Shown here one piece after another: positions 1 to 8,063 of a stretch of 64,000 nt of DNA (the first letter of the stretch is position 1; each line of letters starts with the position of its first letter). Both the position numbers and the translations under genes were made by a program. Under the pieces are notes generated by a model. It saw nothing but the letters and a program-made list of their open reading frames with translations, did no database searches and was not told the origin of the DNA. Source of the stretch: Paenibacillus_E sp040812395 (GTDB lineage: Bacteria; Bacillota; Bacilli; Paenibacillales; NBRC-103111). Where the stretch lies: the NCBI RefSeq assembly GCF_040812395.1, contig NZ_JBFNXH010000008.1, positions 62,001-126,000 on the forward strand, given 5' to 3'.

Positions 1-276
1 CTCGCGTTTAAGCAAGTCTGGATACAATTTCACCTTGTTTCCGACAACGAAAAAAGTCGCTTGCGCCTGATATTGTTTGAGCAAATCCAAGATTTGCGGG
101 GTATACGTCGGATGAGGGCCGTCATCAAAGGTTAGGGCAATGACTTTCTCATCCGTATTAATTTCCCACACCACTTCGCCGCGATCTTCGTAATAGGCCC
201 GGTTTTTCTTGGGGCTAGCGCTGGCAGTGGACTGAAACAACAACAAAAAGATGCTTAGTGCTGCGATAATTCTCAT
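1..276 (-). CDS. Polysaccharide deacetylase (NodB domain), N-terminal part
   Basis: Reading the minus strand from an ATG at 276 gives 92 codons before the window edge cuts the gene. The protein starts with a signal peptide (MRIIAALSIFLLLFQSTASA) and then shows the NodB-type motif TFDDGPHP around residue 55, followed by ATFFVVGNK. This is the first metal and catalytic motif of carbohydrate esterase family 4, which removes N-acetyl groups from peptidoglycan or chitin-like sugars outside the membrane. AGGAGG lies four bases before the ATG. The substrate cannot be told from this part, and the second half with the remaining motifs is missing. Family is near certain, exact role is not. Confidence 0.9.
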   Translation of the reverse strand, partial: MRIIAALSIFLLLFQSTASASPKKNRAYYEDRGEVVWEINTDEKVIALTFDDGPHPTYTPQILDLLKQYQAQATFFVVGNKVKLYPDLLKRE

Positions 277-350
277 GATGCCTCCTAAATGAACGTGTAA
301 TTTTAAGAAATAGGATGCCTCTGATAAACAGCAAATATCCAAGTGTAAAC

Positions 351-391
351 AAAAACGCCATCAGGGGCGGCAACCCCAGAATGGCGTTTTT
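351..391. terminator. Intrinsic terminator hairpin
   Basis: The arms AAAAACGCCAT and ATGGCGTTTTT enclose an inner CAGGGG...CCCCAG stem, with T or A runs on both sides, so it can act in both directions. It sits between the deacetylase promoter region and repeat copy A. No gene is clearly seen ending here, so it may insulate the deacetylase promoter. Confidence 0.7.
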
Positions 392-440
392 ATGAACAAC
401 AGTGTGTTTAAATCCTTACAGAGCTAAAGCGTTAGGGAAG

Positions 441-938
441 CACATTCTAACACGCCAGAAAGCATATGTCGTTAGATTTGTGTGTGACGAGCTCGCAGAG
501 CGGAGAGATTCCGCACGGATCGTGTGGTGCGAGCATTGGACTTGATGGACGTAGAAAATCCGGAAAGTGCCACAGCGGACTGGAGTATATGAAATACCGC
601 TTTGCGGCCTCGATCTGCGATAGATCGTCTTTTTGCACGGTTGAGCGGAACGTAGGTACGCTATGAGGTGGTATTTTCGGTTGTAGGGACGTTTCGCGGA
701 ACTACCGTATCCTATGAGTAGGAAATGCTGGGTTTCAGGCACGTTTTCGCTGATTTAACGCACCCTAGTTCCGCTTCAGGGGGAGAAAAGGGATGTTGCC
801 GTGGAATAAGGCATCGTAGTTCCGCCGACATCGCTGTGTATGGGGAATTGGCGGTCCGGCAGCACCTCCTTGGTTTTCTTGCGAAGCTTGCGGAGGCGAG
901 TATCCGGAATTTTACAAAGACATTCATGGATAGGAATA
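441..938 (+). repeat. Dispersed intergenic repeat, copy A
   Basis: This gene-free stretch is alignable by eye with 53938-54440 and, in its second half, with 29747-30200. It holds a small stem-loop CGATCT-GCGAT-AGATCG followed by TCTTTTTG near 611-635. Then come four copies of a motif close to GCGGAACTACCGTGCGTTAT: two forward (645-667 and 696-718) and two reverse (749-774 and 804-825). The inner and outer pairs could fold as nested hairpins. Open frames inside it are not conserved between copies and are not called as genes. Confidence 0.75.
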
Positions 939-945
939 CCGAATC

Positions 946-976
946 GAAGGGCCTGAGGCACAGCCTCAGGCCCTTC
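946..976. terminator. Terminator downstream of catE and at the end of repeat A
   Basis: A 14-bp perfect stem GAAGGGCCTGAGGC / GCCTCAGGCCCTTC with a three-base loop. It lies 28 bases past the catE stop, and a similar CCTGAGGC hairpin closes repeat copy C. Confidence 0.75.
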
Positions 977-1003
977 TTATGAAAAGCTACGCGTCGATGG
1001 ATC

Positions 1004-1870
1004 TCAGATCGCTGTTATCATACGTAATTGAACCCCAGAGGGATCGATTACCACAAACGCATGATCCTGCTCGGTGACGGTATATCCGGCTTGCTGCAGG
1101 CGCTCGCGAGCGTGCTTTCTTTCTTCCGAATTTGGGAAAACGATCGTGTAATATTCAAGTCCAGTGCCATTGGCTGGAGGCAATGGGGCATCTTGGCCAG
1201 CCCAAAGATTCATGCCAATATGGTGATGGTAGCCCCCTGCGGAGATAAACAAGGCTCTCATTGCAGCTGCGGCATCAGCGACGATATCGAAGCCAAGGAT
1301 ATCGCAGTAAAAATGCTTGGACGTCTGAAGGTCTTTCACATGAAAATGAATGTGCCCCATGGTCGTGCCTGCGGGGAGACCGTTCCATTCGTGCCCTTCC
1401 GCTTCGCTGAGCAGCCCGTCCCAATCAATTGGATCGGAGGCCATGAGATAGTTGCCCTCAGCATCGCGGCGCCACATCTCCTTAGGCCGATCGCAATAAA
1501 TTTCAATTCCGTTATTATCCGGATCGGCGATATAAAGCGCCTCGCTGACTAAGTGATCGGCTTGACCGATATGAATGCCCGATTGGATCAGATTCCGCAA
1601 AGATAAGCCTAAGTCCCGGCGTGTTGGCAGCAAAATGGCAAAGTGATATAGACCGGCAGCCGACCTGCGCGGGAGTATCTGTGCCTGTGGTATTTCAGTC
1701 AGGGTAAGAAAAGGCGTATGCCCGTCAACCGTTAACTCAGCCTGTTTCGGGTTTGCTTGCAATACCTTCAAGCCTACGACTTCTTGATAAAAGCGGATGG
1801 ATCGCTCCAAATCCGATACCTTCAGTTTGACCAGTCCTAACTTAATGTCGGGATGCAGCTTGGTAGACAT
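1004..1870 (-). CDS. catE: Catechol-2,3-dioxygenase-like VOC protein
   Basis: 288 residues with two vicinal-oxygen-chelate modules: the first opens at LGLVKLKVSDLERSIRFY (residues 10-120) and the second at MGHIHFHVKDLQTSKHFY (about 168-285). Likely metal ligands are the His of GHIHFHV, the His of the YHHHIGMN segment and a C-terminal Glu. The size and arrangement match Bacillus CatE (YfiE), which opens catechol rings during quinone stress. The start is the ATG at 1870 behind AAGGAG. A promoter TTGACG-17-TAAACT and an operator-like repeat lie directly upstream. CatD, the usual operon partner, is not next to it. The VOC family is certain and the CatE assignment likely. Confidence 0.85.
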   Translation of the reverse strand: MSTKLHPDIKLGLVKLKVSDLERSIRFYQEVVGLKVLQANPKQAELTVDGHTPFLTLTEIPQAQILPRRSAAGLYHFAILLPTRRDLGLSLRNLIQSGIHIGQADHLVSEALYIADPDNNGIEIYCDRPKEMWRRDAEGNYLMASDPIDWDGLLSEAEGHEWNGLPAGTTMGHIHFHVKDLQTSKHFYCDILGFDIVADAAAAMRALFISAGGYHHHIGMNLWAGQDAPLPPANGTGLEYYTIVFPNSEERKHARERLQQAGYTVTEQDHAFVVIDPSGVQLRMITAI

Positions 1871-1891
1871 CCATGAGTCACTCCTTATTGC

Positions 1892-1936
1892 TTACTATTT
1901 GTAACTAAGTTTAATATAGTTATTTAGTTACGTCAA
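1892..1936 (-). promoter_or_regulatory. catE promoter with CatR/YodB-like operator
   Basis: On the minus strand, -35 TTGACG (1931-1936) and -10 TAAACT (1908-1913) are 17 bases apart. An inverted repeat GTAACTAA / TTAGTTAC (1924-1931 and 1901-1908) brackets the spacer and -10. Just downstream is TTAC-TATTT-GTAA (1892-1904). B. subtilis catDE is controlled by MarR/DUF24 regulators at a TTAC-N5-GTAA operator, so quinone or thiol-stress induction is inferred. Confidence 0.6.
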
Positions 1937-2078
1937 ATCATATATTTATTTTATGATTAATGCGCACTCTATATGTACAGGCTGCTGCAAAGCCGGGCTT
2001 TTTACAAGCTTGCCCCATTCTGTTATAACTAAAAGAGTGCCATGATCGAGAAATGGATGAATGAAAGAGGGATTTCAG

Positions 2079-2642
2079 GTGAAATTTGGTTTTGATATCG
2101 ACGATACACTGATTAATTTAAGAGAACATGCTTTTCATATTTACAATAAGAAGCTTGGCCAAAATGTGGGGATCGACGTATTCAACGCGTTAACCACGCT
2201 TGAAATTCACGATGCATTTGGTTTATCGAAAGAGGAAGGAAGCAAGCTGTGGTCAAGCCTCCGCGAAGAAATCTACTATACCGCATGCCCTCCTTTTCCG
2301 AATGCTGTGGAAGTACTTCATGAGCTGATCAGCCAAGGCCATGAGGTTTACTATATTACGGCAAGGGCTAAAGAGCATTGCGAACGCACGCACAAATGGC
2401 TGGTAGACAATGGTTTTCCTGTGGCTGAAGGCCATTTTTTCTGCGGTATGGACGATAAGGAGAAAGTTCATATCATCCAGGAATTAGGCTTGGATTATTA
2501 TTTTGATGATAAACCTGCTGTATTGGAGACGCTGTCTCACTTGGCGTTAAAAGTATACGCGAGAGACAGGTCATATAATCAGCATTTGGATATGGCTCGG
2601 ATTACATCTTGGGATGAACTGAAAGATGTCATGAACGCTTAG
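2079..2642 (+). CDS. HAD-family 5'-nucleotidase (NT5C type)
   Basis: 187 residues beginning MKFGFDIDDTLINL, the HAD motif I with nucleophile Asp and acid/base Asp. YYITAR gives motif II and the LDYYFDDKPAVL segment gives motif IV. The small size and the motif spacing fit the deoxyribonucleotidase/NT5C group, including B. subtilis YqfW, which removes phosphate from nucleoside monophosphates in the cytosol. The GTG at 2079 is preferred because AGAGGG sits seven bases before it; an ATG at 2061 in frame has no site. The efflux gene follows 32 bases later, so co-transcription is possible. The true substrate is unknown. Confidence 0.75.
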   Translation: MKFGFDIDDTLINLREHAFHIYNKKLGQNVGIDVFNALTTLEIHDAFGLSKEEGSKLWSSLREEIYYTACPPFPNAVEVLHELISQGHEVYYITARAKEHCERTHKWLVDNGFPVAEGHFFCGMDDKEKVHIIQELGLDYYFDDKPAVLETLSHLALKVYARDRSYNQHLDMARITSWDELKDVMNA

Positions 2643-2674
2643 AAAAATAGAAATTCATCTCGTGTTTAGACAGG

Positions 2675-4024
2675 ATGGTCGTGCAGATGAACGATAAAAT
2701 TGTGATGCCGGTGTGGACGATCGGCTTGTTTATCGTTGTGATGAATACAACGATGTTTAATGTATCTATTCCAAGCATTATCAAAGAGCTTGGCATCTCG
2801 GCAGATCTAGGCTCATGGGTGATCTCAAGCTATTCGATCGGTTATGCTTTATCTACTGTCATTTACAGCAGGCTTACGGACGTCGTTCCCATACGCAGGC
2901 TACTTACAATTGGCCTTCTTATTCTTGGTCTTTCTTCGGTATTTGGCTTGTTTGCCCATGATTTTAAAGCCTTGTTAGCGGCGAGAATTGTGCAGTCCGC
3001 AGGTGCGGGCGTTATGGCGGGCCTGGGACTGGTGCTGGCTAGCCGGTATATTCCCGTTGAAAGAAGAGGATCGGCGATTGCCATGATCTCTGCAGGAAGT
3101 GCGATGGCTTTCGGACTGGGGCCGCTTGTTGGCGGATTTATTAGCGAGTATTTGGGCTGGAACGGCTTATTCGCCATCACTTGTCTTATTCTTGTTATTC
3201 TTCCAATATTGCTAGCGCTATTGCCGAAAGAAAATCCTGCGCCTTTCAAATTCGATAGCTTCGGAGCGATCCTAACTGTCGTTAATGCTGCCACTTTACT
3301 GTTAGCCGTGACACAGCGGTCCTTTGTATGGTTCGGATGCTCGGTCGTTTCGCTATTCGTGCATGCTTGGCATATGAAGCGCAAAAGGGAGCCGTTCATC
3401 AACCCTGATCTTCTGAGCAGATCAGCTTATCGGAAGCTTGTTGTTATTGGTTTTTGTATTCTGGTAATGAATTTGGGGAATTTGTTTCTAATGCCGCTGG
3501 CCCTCGCCAACTTATATCACCAATCGGCAATGGTGATCGGCTTGATGATTGCCCCGGGAGCGATCTTGTCCGCATTCTTGACTCGGTTTGTGGGGCACTG
3601 GATTGACCGGTATGGGAATCATCGGTTTTTGCTGCTTGGCCACGGGATATTGGCCTTAGTCTTGGCTGCTTTTTACTTTATTCTTGGCGCATCGCCTGCC
3701 GTAATCCTTTGTGGGTATCTCTTCTTCTCGCCGGCATTCTCGGCCACGATATCATCGTTAAACAATGAGACGTCCGGCATTTTGCCCAAATCGCATATTG
3801 GTTCGGGCATGGGATTGATGCAGCTGATCCAGTTTTTCGGAGGCTCCATCTCCGTTGCTGCCTGTGGAATTTTACTTGCTTTTCTGAAAAAAGCAACTTT
3901 ACTCCATGCCTATGAAGACATTTATGGTATTTTATGTTTGGTGTGCTTATGTTCCTCGGGCGTATTGGTGTGGTACAAGCTTAGCGCACAAAGTAGTTCT
4001 GTTCGGGGAGCCGAAAATAGCTGA
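2675..4024 (+). CDS. MFS drug efflux transporter, DHA2/TetL-like
   Basis: 449 residues of mostly hydrophobic segments, giving at least 12 and probably 14 membrane helices. Visible signatures are the loop 2-3 region SRLTDVVPIRRLL, the AARIVQSAGAGVMAG helix and the antiporter motif C-like stretch AFGLGPLVGGFI. These resemble drug:H+ antiporters of the DHA2 group such as Tet(L) and QacA. The substrate cannot be predicted. Start ATG 2675 has only a weak AGG upstream, and an ATG at 2687 is an alternative. It follows the nucleotidase and precedes an Rrf2 regulator whose own promoter overlaps its end. Confidence 0.8.
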   Translation: MVVQMNDKIVMPVWTIGLFIVVMNTTMFNVSIPSIIKELGISADLGSWVISSYSIGYALSTVIYSRLTDVVPIRRLLTIGLLILGLSSVFGLFAHDFKALLAARIVQSAGAGVMAGLGLVLASRYIPVERRGSAIAMISAGSAMAFGLGPLVGGFISEYLGWNGLFAITCLILVILPILLALLPKENPAPFKFDSFGAILTVVNAATLLLAVTQRSFVWFGCSVVSLFVHAWHMKRKREPFINPDLLSRSAYRKLVVIGFCILVMNLGNLFLMPLALANLYHQSAMVIGLMIAPGAILSAFLTRFVGHWIDRYGNHRFLLLGHGILALVLAAFYFILGASPAVILCGYLFFSPAFSATISSLNNETSGILPKSHIGSGMGLMQLIQFFGGSISVAACGILLAFLKKATLLHAYEDIYGILCLVCLCSSGVLVWYKLSAQSSSVRGAENS

Positions 4025-4068
4025 TGTCCATCCAGTGTGCTCCATCTGTTTTTTTGCCACGTTCGTGC

Positions 4069-4111
4069 TATAATGCAAGCAGGAAATGAAAGAGTTGGAG
4101 AGGTGAGGACC
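4069..4111 (+). promoter_or_regulatory. -10 box and ribosome binding site of the Rrf2 gene
   Basis: TATAAT at 4069-4074 is 37 bases before the TTG start, with AGGTGAGG at 4101-4108. No good -35 is seen. A transcript from here would begin after the upstream in-frame ATG at 4037, which supports the TTG start. Confidence 0.5.
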
Positions 4112-4552
4112 TTGAGTACAAAAAACAATGCGATAACGATAGGTCCGCCGCGGTTTAGCATTGCTGTTCACGCACTGGTATGGCTAACCCAAAGCGGAGG
4201 TGTTCTGTCCAGCGCAGTCATTGCCGATCAAGTGAACTCCCACGCGACATTTCTGCGGAGGGTGCTTGCTTCGCTAGTGCATGCCGGTCTTGTAGAGGCA
4301 CGGGAAGGCAGGGAAGGCGGCTATACGCTCAATAGAGCGCCTGAACACATTTCTCTGGCGGATGTCTATCTAGCCGTCAAAGGAGAGTGTACGGAGGCCG
4401 CAGCCGAAGTGGACTGTGGGGAAGCAGGCAAGCAATTGGATCAAGTGATTGACAACATAATGACGGCAGCTGAGACGAAAACAATCGAACACTTGCGCCT
4501 GTACAGTATCGTTGATATTATGGGCTCAATTGATTTTTCCTCAAAAAAATGA
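4112..4552 (+). CDS. Rrf2-family transcriptional regulator
   Basis: 146 residues with a winged helix-turn-helix. RFSIAVHALVWLT is helix 1, SSAVIADQVNSHATFLRRVLASLVHAGLV is the recognition region, and EAREGREGGYTL is the wing. Only two cysteines (about residues 90 and 99) lie where IscR and NsrR have three cluster ligands, so this is probably a cluster-free YwnA-like member. A TTG start with AGGTGAGG fits better than the ATG at 4037. The FrnE-type oxidoreductase follows after 170 bases in the same direction and may be its target; that link is inferred from position. Confidence 0.85.
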   Translation: MSTKNNAITIGPPRFSIAVHALVWLTQSGGVLSSAVIADQVNSHATFLRRVLASLVHAGLVEAREGREGGYTLNRAPEHISLADVYLAVKGECTEAAAEVDCGEAGKQLDQVIDNIMTAAETKTIEHLRLYSIVDIMGSIDFSSKK

Positions 4553-4721
4553 GCGTAACTAGCAGCTTGCCTAGCCGCAGCTATTCACTTATAATGTGCG
4601 TATACGAGTTGCAGTTGCATGGATGACTGCAATTTTATTTTAGGAACAACTGTGCTAATTATAGGCACATATTTTGGTGCTAATCTGGTGAATTCTCCAG
4701 ACAAATAGAGGAGGCATGAAC

Positions 4722-5441
4722 ATGCAGGTGGAAATTTGGTCCGATATTATGTGCCCATTTTGTTATATTGGCAAACGCCGTTTTGAGGCAGGTTTAGAGC
4801 GCTTTGCGCAAAAGGAGCATATTCAAATTGTGTATAAAAGCTTTCAACTGGATGCGAACGCTCCGAAAGAAGTTGAATATGATGTACACGATATGCTCGC
4901 CTCTAAATACGGGATGAGTCGCCAGGAAGCGGTTCGCATGAACGATCAGGTTGGGGCGCAAGCAGCGGCGCTGGGGTTGGATTATCATTTTGACACGATG
5001 AAATTGACGAACACGTTAGATGCCCATCGACTCCTCCATTTTGCCGCACAATTCGGGAAAAGCACGGATGTGGCCGAAAGGCTGTTCCAGGCTTACTTCA
5101 CGGATTCCAAGCATGTTGGCGATCCTGCTACTTTAGCAGCCATCGGAGCTGAAGCGGGTCTCGATCCCGAGGCTGTCATCGCCATGCTGGCCAGTGATCA
5201 ATTTGCAGCTGAAGTGCAAGCCGATCAGGCCGAAGGCGCAAGACTTGGCGTGCGCGGCGTACCTTTTTATGTGGTAAATCGTAAATATGCAATTTCAGGC
5301 GCGCAATCGCCGGAGGTTTTCTTGCAGACACTGGAGAAGGCTTGGGATGAGGAGCATCCGCTGATCGTGCTGAAACCTGTTTCTGGCTCAGACGGGGCAG
5401 TGTGCGCGGACGGCGTATGTATCAGCACGGATAAAAATTGA
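4722..5441 (+). CDS. DsbA-family oxidoreductase, FrnE type
   Basis: 239 residues. The thioredoxin-like start VEIWSDIMCPFCYIGKRRFE carries the CPFC redox motif at about residues 11-14. A helical insertion follows, then the cis-Pro segment GVRGVPFYVVNRKY near 185 and a short tail with a second Cys pair (CADGVC). There is no signal peptide, so it acts in the cytosol. FrnE proteins are dithiol oxidoreductases linked to oxidative stress and polyketide disulfide chemistry. ATG 4722 is chosen over 4716 because AGGAGG lies seven bases before it. The extra CxxxxC tail is found in some relatives and may be a second redox site. Confidence 0.88.
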   Translation: MQVEIWSDIMCPFCYIGKRRFEAGLERFAQKEHIQIVYKSFQLDANAPKEVEYDVHDMLASKYGMSRQEAVRMNDQVGAQAAALGLDYHFDTMKLTNTLDAHRLLHFAAQFGKSTDVAERLFQAYFTDSKHVGDPATLAAIGAEAGLDPEAVIAMLASDQFAAEVQADQAEGARLGVRGVPFYVVNRKYAISGAQSPEVFLQTLEKAWDEEHPLIVLKPVSGSDGAVCADGVCISTDKN

Positions 5442-5536
5442 TTTTTGATAGGAACATCATGTGAACGTGTTTGGACTTCAAGAGCCTACGCATGCAAGTC
5501 TTCTTTTTTAACCCAAGTCTGCATAAGGTGGTAATA

Positions 5537-6364
5537 ATGACAAGCAGGCTAGGGGGGAAAGGGATGCTGCGAAGACGGCGGTGGAGGAGCCGGCCTACGG
5601 GAAAAGTAAGCCGCAAAAGAGTTCTGCTCATCGGGCTTCTCATCTTTGTCTTGTTTGCTGTTCAGTCGTTTATGTTCGTGGAACGCAATTTGCGCCCGCC
5701 GCTCATGAATTTGGCGAAGATTCGCATCAAGCAGATTGCTACGCAAGCCATTAACAGCGCTATCGCTGATCATGTGGCGGGGAGTACGAATGCTGAACAA
5801 CTGATCGACTGGAAAACGGATAAAAACGGCAAAATTACTGGCTTCATGCTGAACTATGCGGAGCACATGCGAATTACATCGAATACCATCAACACCGTTC
5901 AAAATGAACTGATTCATTTGCAAAGCATCAATGAACATATTCCTGTCGGTCAGGCGATGAACAGCGCGATCTTGGCTTCGTTCGGCCCAGACGTTCCCAT
6001 TAAGCTGCTGCCGGTCGGGAATGTAAAAGTGGATTTGAATACACGCTCCCAAAACGCGGGTATTAATATGGTTTTATTTGAGGTCTATGTGCGCATTATT
6101 GCGGAAGTGTCGGTCATTATTCCTTTTGACTCCGACACGGAAATCGTAGAAACGGAAATTCCAATCTCCTACTCGCTTGTTGTTGGGGATGTTCCAACGT
6201 ACTATTTTGACAATAAAGGGAACCCTGTCGGAAGCAATAAAGATACAGTGCCGCCTAATTTGTCCATTCCGAGCTTGCCGAATGCCGGCGCCGCAGCTCC
6301 GAAAGGCGAGAATGGGTTGCCCGCTTCGAAGGCGAATAACATACAAGAAGAGCCGCCCCAGTAG
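5537..6364 (+). CDS. yunB: Sporulation protein YunB
   Basis: 275 residues. A basic N-terminus (RRRRWRSRP) precedes one membrane helix (VLLIGLLIFVLFAVQSFMF), then the family segment ERNLRPPLMNLAKIRIKQIATQAIN and a soluble domain facing out of the mother cell membrane. YunB is a sigma-E controlled protein needed for spore formation in B. subtilis, with unknown mechanism. In B. subtilis it sits beside yunA/lytH, as here. Start ATG 5537 has AAGGTGG upstream; ATG 5564 behind GGGGGGAAAGGG is an equally good choice. The tail after residue 240 is rich in Pro, Ala and Asn and looks disordered. Confidence 0.88.
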   Translation: MTSRLGGKGMLRRRRWRSRPTGKVSRKRVLLIGLLIFVLFAVQSFMFVERNLRPPLMNLAKIRIKQIATQAINSAIADHVAGSTNAEQLIDWKTDKNGKITGFMLNYAEHMRITSNTINTVQNELIHLQSINEHIPVGQAMNSAILASFGPDVPIKLLPVGNVKVDLNTRSQNAGINMVLFEVYVRIIAEVSVIIPFDSDTEIVETEIPISYSLVVGDVPTYYFDNKGNPVGSNKDTVPPNLSIPSLPNAGAAAPKGENGLPASKANNIQEEPPQ

Positions 6365-6372
6365 GAGCGGCT
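6351..6372. terminator. Shared terminator between yunB and lytH
   Basis: AGCCGC / GCGGCT stem overlapping the stop codons of both convergent genes, followed by TTGTTTTT on the plus strand. Confidence 0.65.
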
Positions 6373-7424
6373 TAATTGTTTTTCGGTTTACCGAGATCCG
6401 CACGCTCCCATCTGCGCAGGGATGGATAGGGATCGAAGCTCCACTCTGTGAGGCCATTGTCGCGGTACAGGCCGAAATGAAGATGAGGCGGAAATTTTCC
6501 GCTCGTCCCAGGCTTACCGTAACCCGAGCTGCCTACCCTTCCGATGACTTGACCAGGTTTTACGATATCCCCTTCTTTGATTCCCTTTTGAAATCCGGAT
6601 AGATGGGCGTAATAATGATACAGGTTGTTAACATCCCGGATACCGATACGCCAACCGCCATAAGGGTTCCAACCTTTAACCTCAACGATGCCATAGCAGG
6701 TGCTGCGAACGGGAACGCCGTATCTGGCAAATAAATCGGTACCCTCGTGGATGCGATGTCCGCCCCACCCGCGGCTGTCGCCCCATGTGCTGCGATAGGA
6801 GTAGTCGGCTTGGACAGGCAGGGGGAAGGCGTGCTCGTTCAAATCCATCGTATCTAGCTTTCTATAAATAGCAGCAAATTGCTTGATCCGTTCCACACTG
6901 CGCGAATTTTGATAATAATTCCACAAGTTGATGAGCATATTGTCAACCCGTGTTCCTGATTTGGTCATAAGCGTCGTCATCGCTGCCAGTATATCCAAAT
7001 CATTATGGCGATCAGCGATGCCATCCCCTGATCCGTCTTTTCCGTATCCACGGAATAACGAGATGCTAGATGGATTCGTATCCTGCTGATCCGGATTGAG
7101 CAGTCCTGTCCATTCCGCTTCGGTGAAGTGGATGTTCACCAGCCCATCGGGAACGGGTCTTTTTTTAACGGCATTCATCGTTCGCTCGTATTGGTCAACA
7201 GCCGCTATGTAAGCCCATGGAACACCGGACAACGTACTTGTTTCTTCAAATAATCGTTTGCGTTCGCTATATGCGTTTTTGTCACTTTTCGGAGGGCTAG
7301 GTGCTTGCCATTGAGTAGAAGATGCGGCTTGAAATGCAGCGTTTATGGGCTGATTTCCCAGCTCGGATGCCGATAGGAGGAAGCTAAGGACAAGCACCCG
7401 CGGCCATATAGGTCTGTGTTTCAT
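6372..7424 (-). CDS. lytH: Sporulation L-Ala-D-Glu endopeptidase, M23 family (LytH)
   Basis: 350 residues: a signal peptide or anchor (VLVLSFLLSASELG), a helical middle domain and a C-terminal peptidase M23 domain. Zn and catalytic residues are seen in HEGTDLFA (about residue 229), NLYHYYAHLSG and PPHLHFGLY (about 325). In B. subtilis LytH (YunA) trims side chains to single L-Ala in the spore cortex and is made in the mother cell. Its position beside yunB supports that identity. The start at 7424 has GGAAGG nine bases away; an ATG at 7433 directly abuts the site. A general M23 lysin cannot be ruled out from sequence alone. Confidence 0.85.
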   Translation of the reverse strand: MKHRPIWPRVLVLSFLLSASELGNQPINAAFQAASSTQWQAPSPPKSDKNAYSERKRLFEETSTLSGVPWAYIAAVDQYERTMNAVKKRPVPDGLVNIHFTEAEWTGLLNPDQQDTNPSSISLFRGYGKDGSGDGIADRHNDLDILAAMTTLMTKSGTRVDNMLINLWNYYQNSRSVERIKQFAAIYRKLDTMDLNEHAFPLPVQADYSYRSTWGDSRGWGGHRIHEGTDLFARYGVPVRSTCYGIVEVKGWNPYGGWRIGIRDVNNLYHYYAHLSGFQKGIKEGDIVKPGQVIGRVGSSGYGKPGTSGKFPPHLHFGLYRDNGLTEWSFDPYPSLRRWERADLGKPKNN

Positions 7425-7539
7425 CTCTATCATCCTTCCTGAAATGTCAGTCCTTAGCTTGCGCCGTTTGTTCTGTATTTATCCCGCATCTTTCGTTTGA
7501 AGCGCATTTTTGCTATGATGCCTGAAAGGGGTGGGATGG

Positions 7540-8025
7540 ATGAGTTTTGAGCACAGGGAAGAGCATGTGGATGATCAGATGTTAGTCATTCAAGCCAATT
7601 TGGATGATATGAATCCCGAGTGGGTTTCTTATATAATGGATAAGCTGTTCGACTGCGGAGCGAATGATGTATTTGTCGTGCCGATTATTATGAAAAAAGG
7701 AAGACCTGGGTTCATGCTGAACGTTTTGGCGGAAGCGGATCTCCTTGAAGAAGTAGAAGCGATCATCTTTAGCGAGACGACCACGCTCGGCATTCGATAC
7801 ATGGACGCATCCTGCCATCGGTTGGCCAGAGAGTTCCAGCAGGTGCAGACCGAGTGGGGGCCTCTATCTGTGAAAGTAGGCTATCACCAAGGCAAGCTGG
7901 TGCAGTACGCGCCTGAGTTTAAAGAATGCGAGCAGGTCGCCAAGGAGCACCGAATACCTCTCAAACATGTGTATGACGAAGTGAGAAAACAGTTTATGGA
8001 CAAACAACAAAACGCCTCCTCCTGA
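7540..8025 (+). CDS. larC2: LarC2: C-terminal half of the nickel insertion protein LarC, encoded separately
   Basis: 161 residues matching the C-terminal LarC domain: MLVIQANLDDMNPEW, VPIIMKKGRPG and SETTTLGIRY are family signatures. LarC is a CTP-dependent cyclometallase that inserts nickel into the pyridinium pincer cofactor. In Lactiplantibacillus plantarum LarC2 is joined to LarC1 by ribosomal frameshifting on the same strand. Here it is a free-standing gene pointing at larC1. ATG 7540 has AAAGGGG eight bases upstream. No strong promoter is recognised, although TATGAT occurs near 7514. The sequence starts exactly at the known LarC1/LarC2 border, so the domain seems complete. Confidence 0.9.
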   Translation: MSFEHREEHVDDQMLVIQANLDDMNPEWVSYIMDKLFDCGANDVFVVPIIMKKGRPGFMLNVLAEADLLEEVEAIIFSETTTLGIRYMDASCHRLAREFQQVQTEWGPLSVKVGYHQGKLVQYAPEFKECEQVAKEHRIPLKHVYDEVRKQFMDKQQNASS

Positions 8026-8044
8026 AGATCAGGGAGAGGCGTTT
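8010..8044. terminator. Bidirectional terminator between larC2 and larC1
   Basis: AAACGCCTC / GAGGCGTTT stem overlapping the end of larC2, with the larC1 stop 20 bases beyond it. Confidence 0.75.
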
Positions 8045-8063
8045 GCATGTTCACATTCAATAG

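Noticed and set aside
416..742. Open frames on both strands inside repeat copy A
   Set aside because: Frames are not kept in copies B and C, have no ribosome site and odd composition.
4037..4111. Longer N-terminus for the Rrf2 regulator from ATG 4037
   Set aside because: The -10 box at 4069-4074 would put this ATG outside the message, and the TTG at 4112 has the ribosome site.
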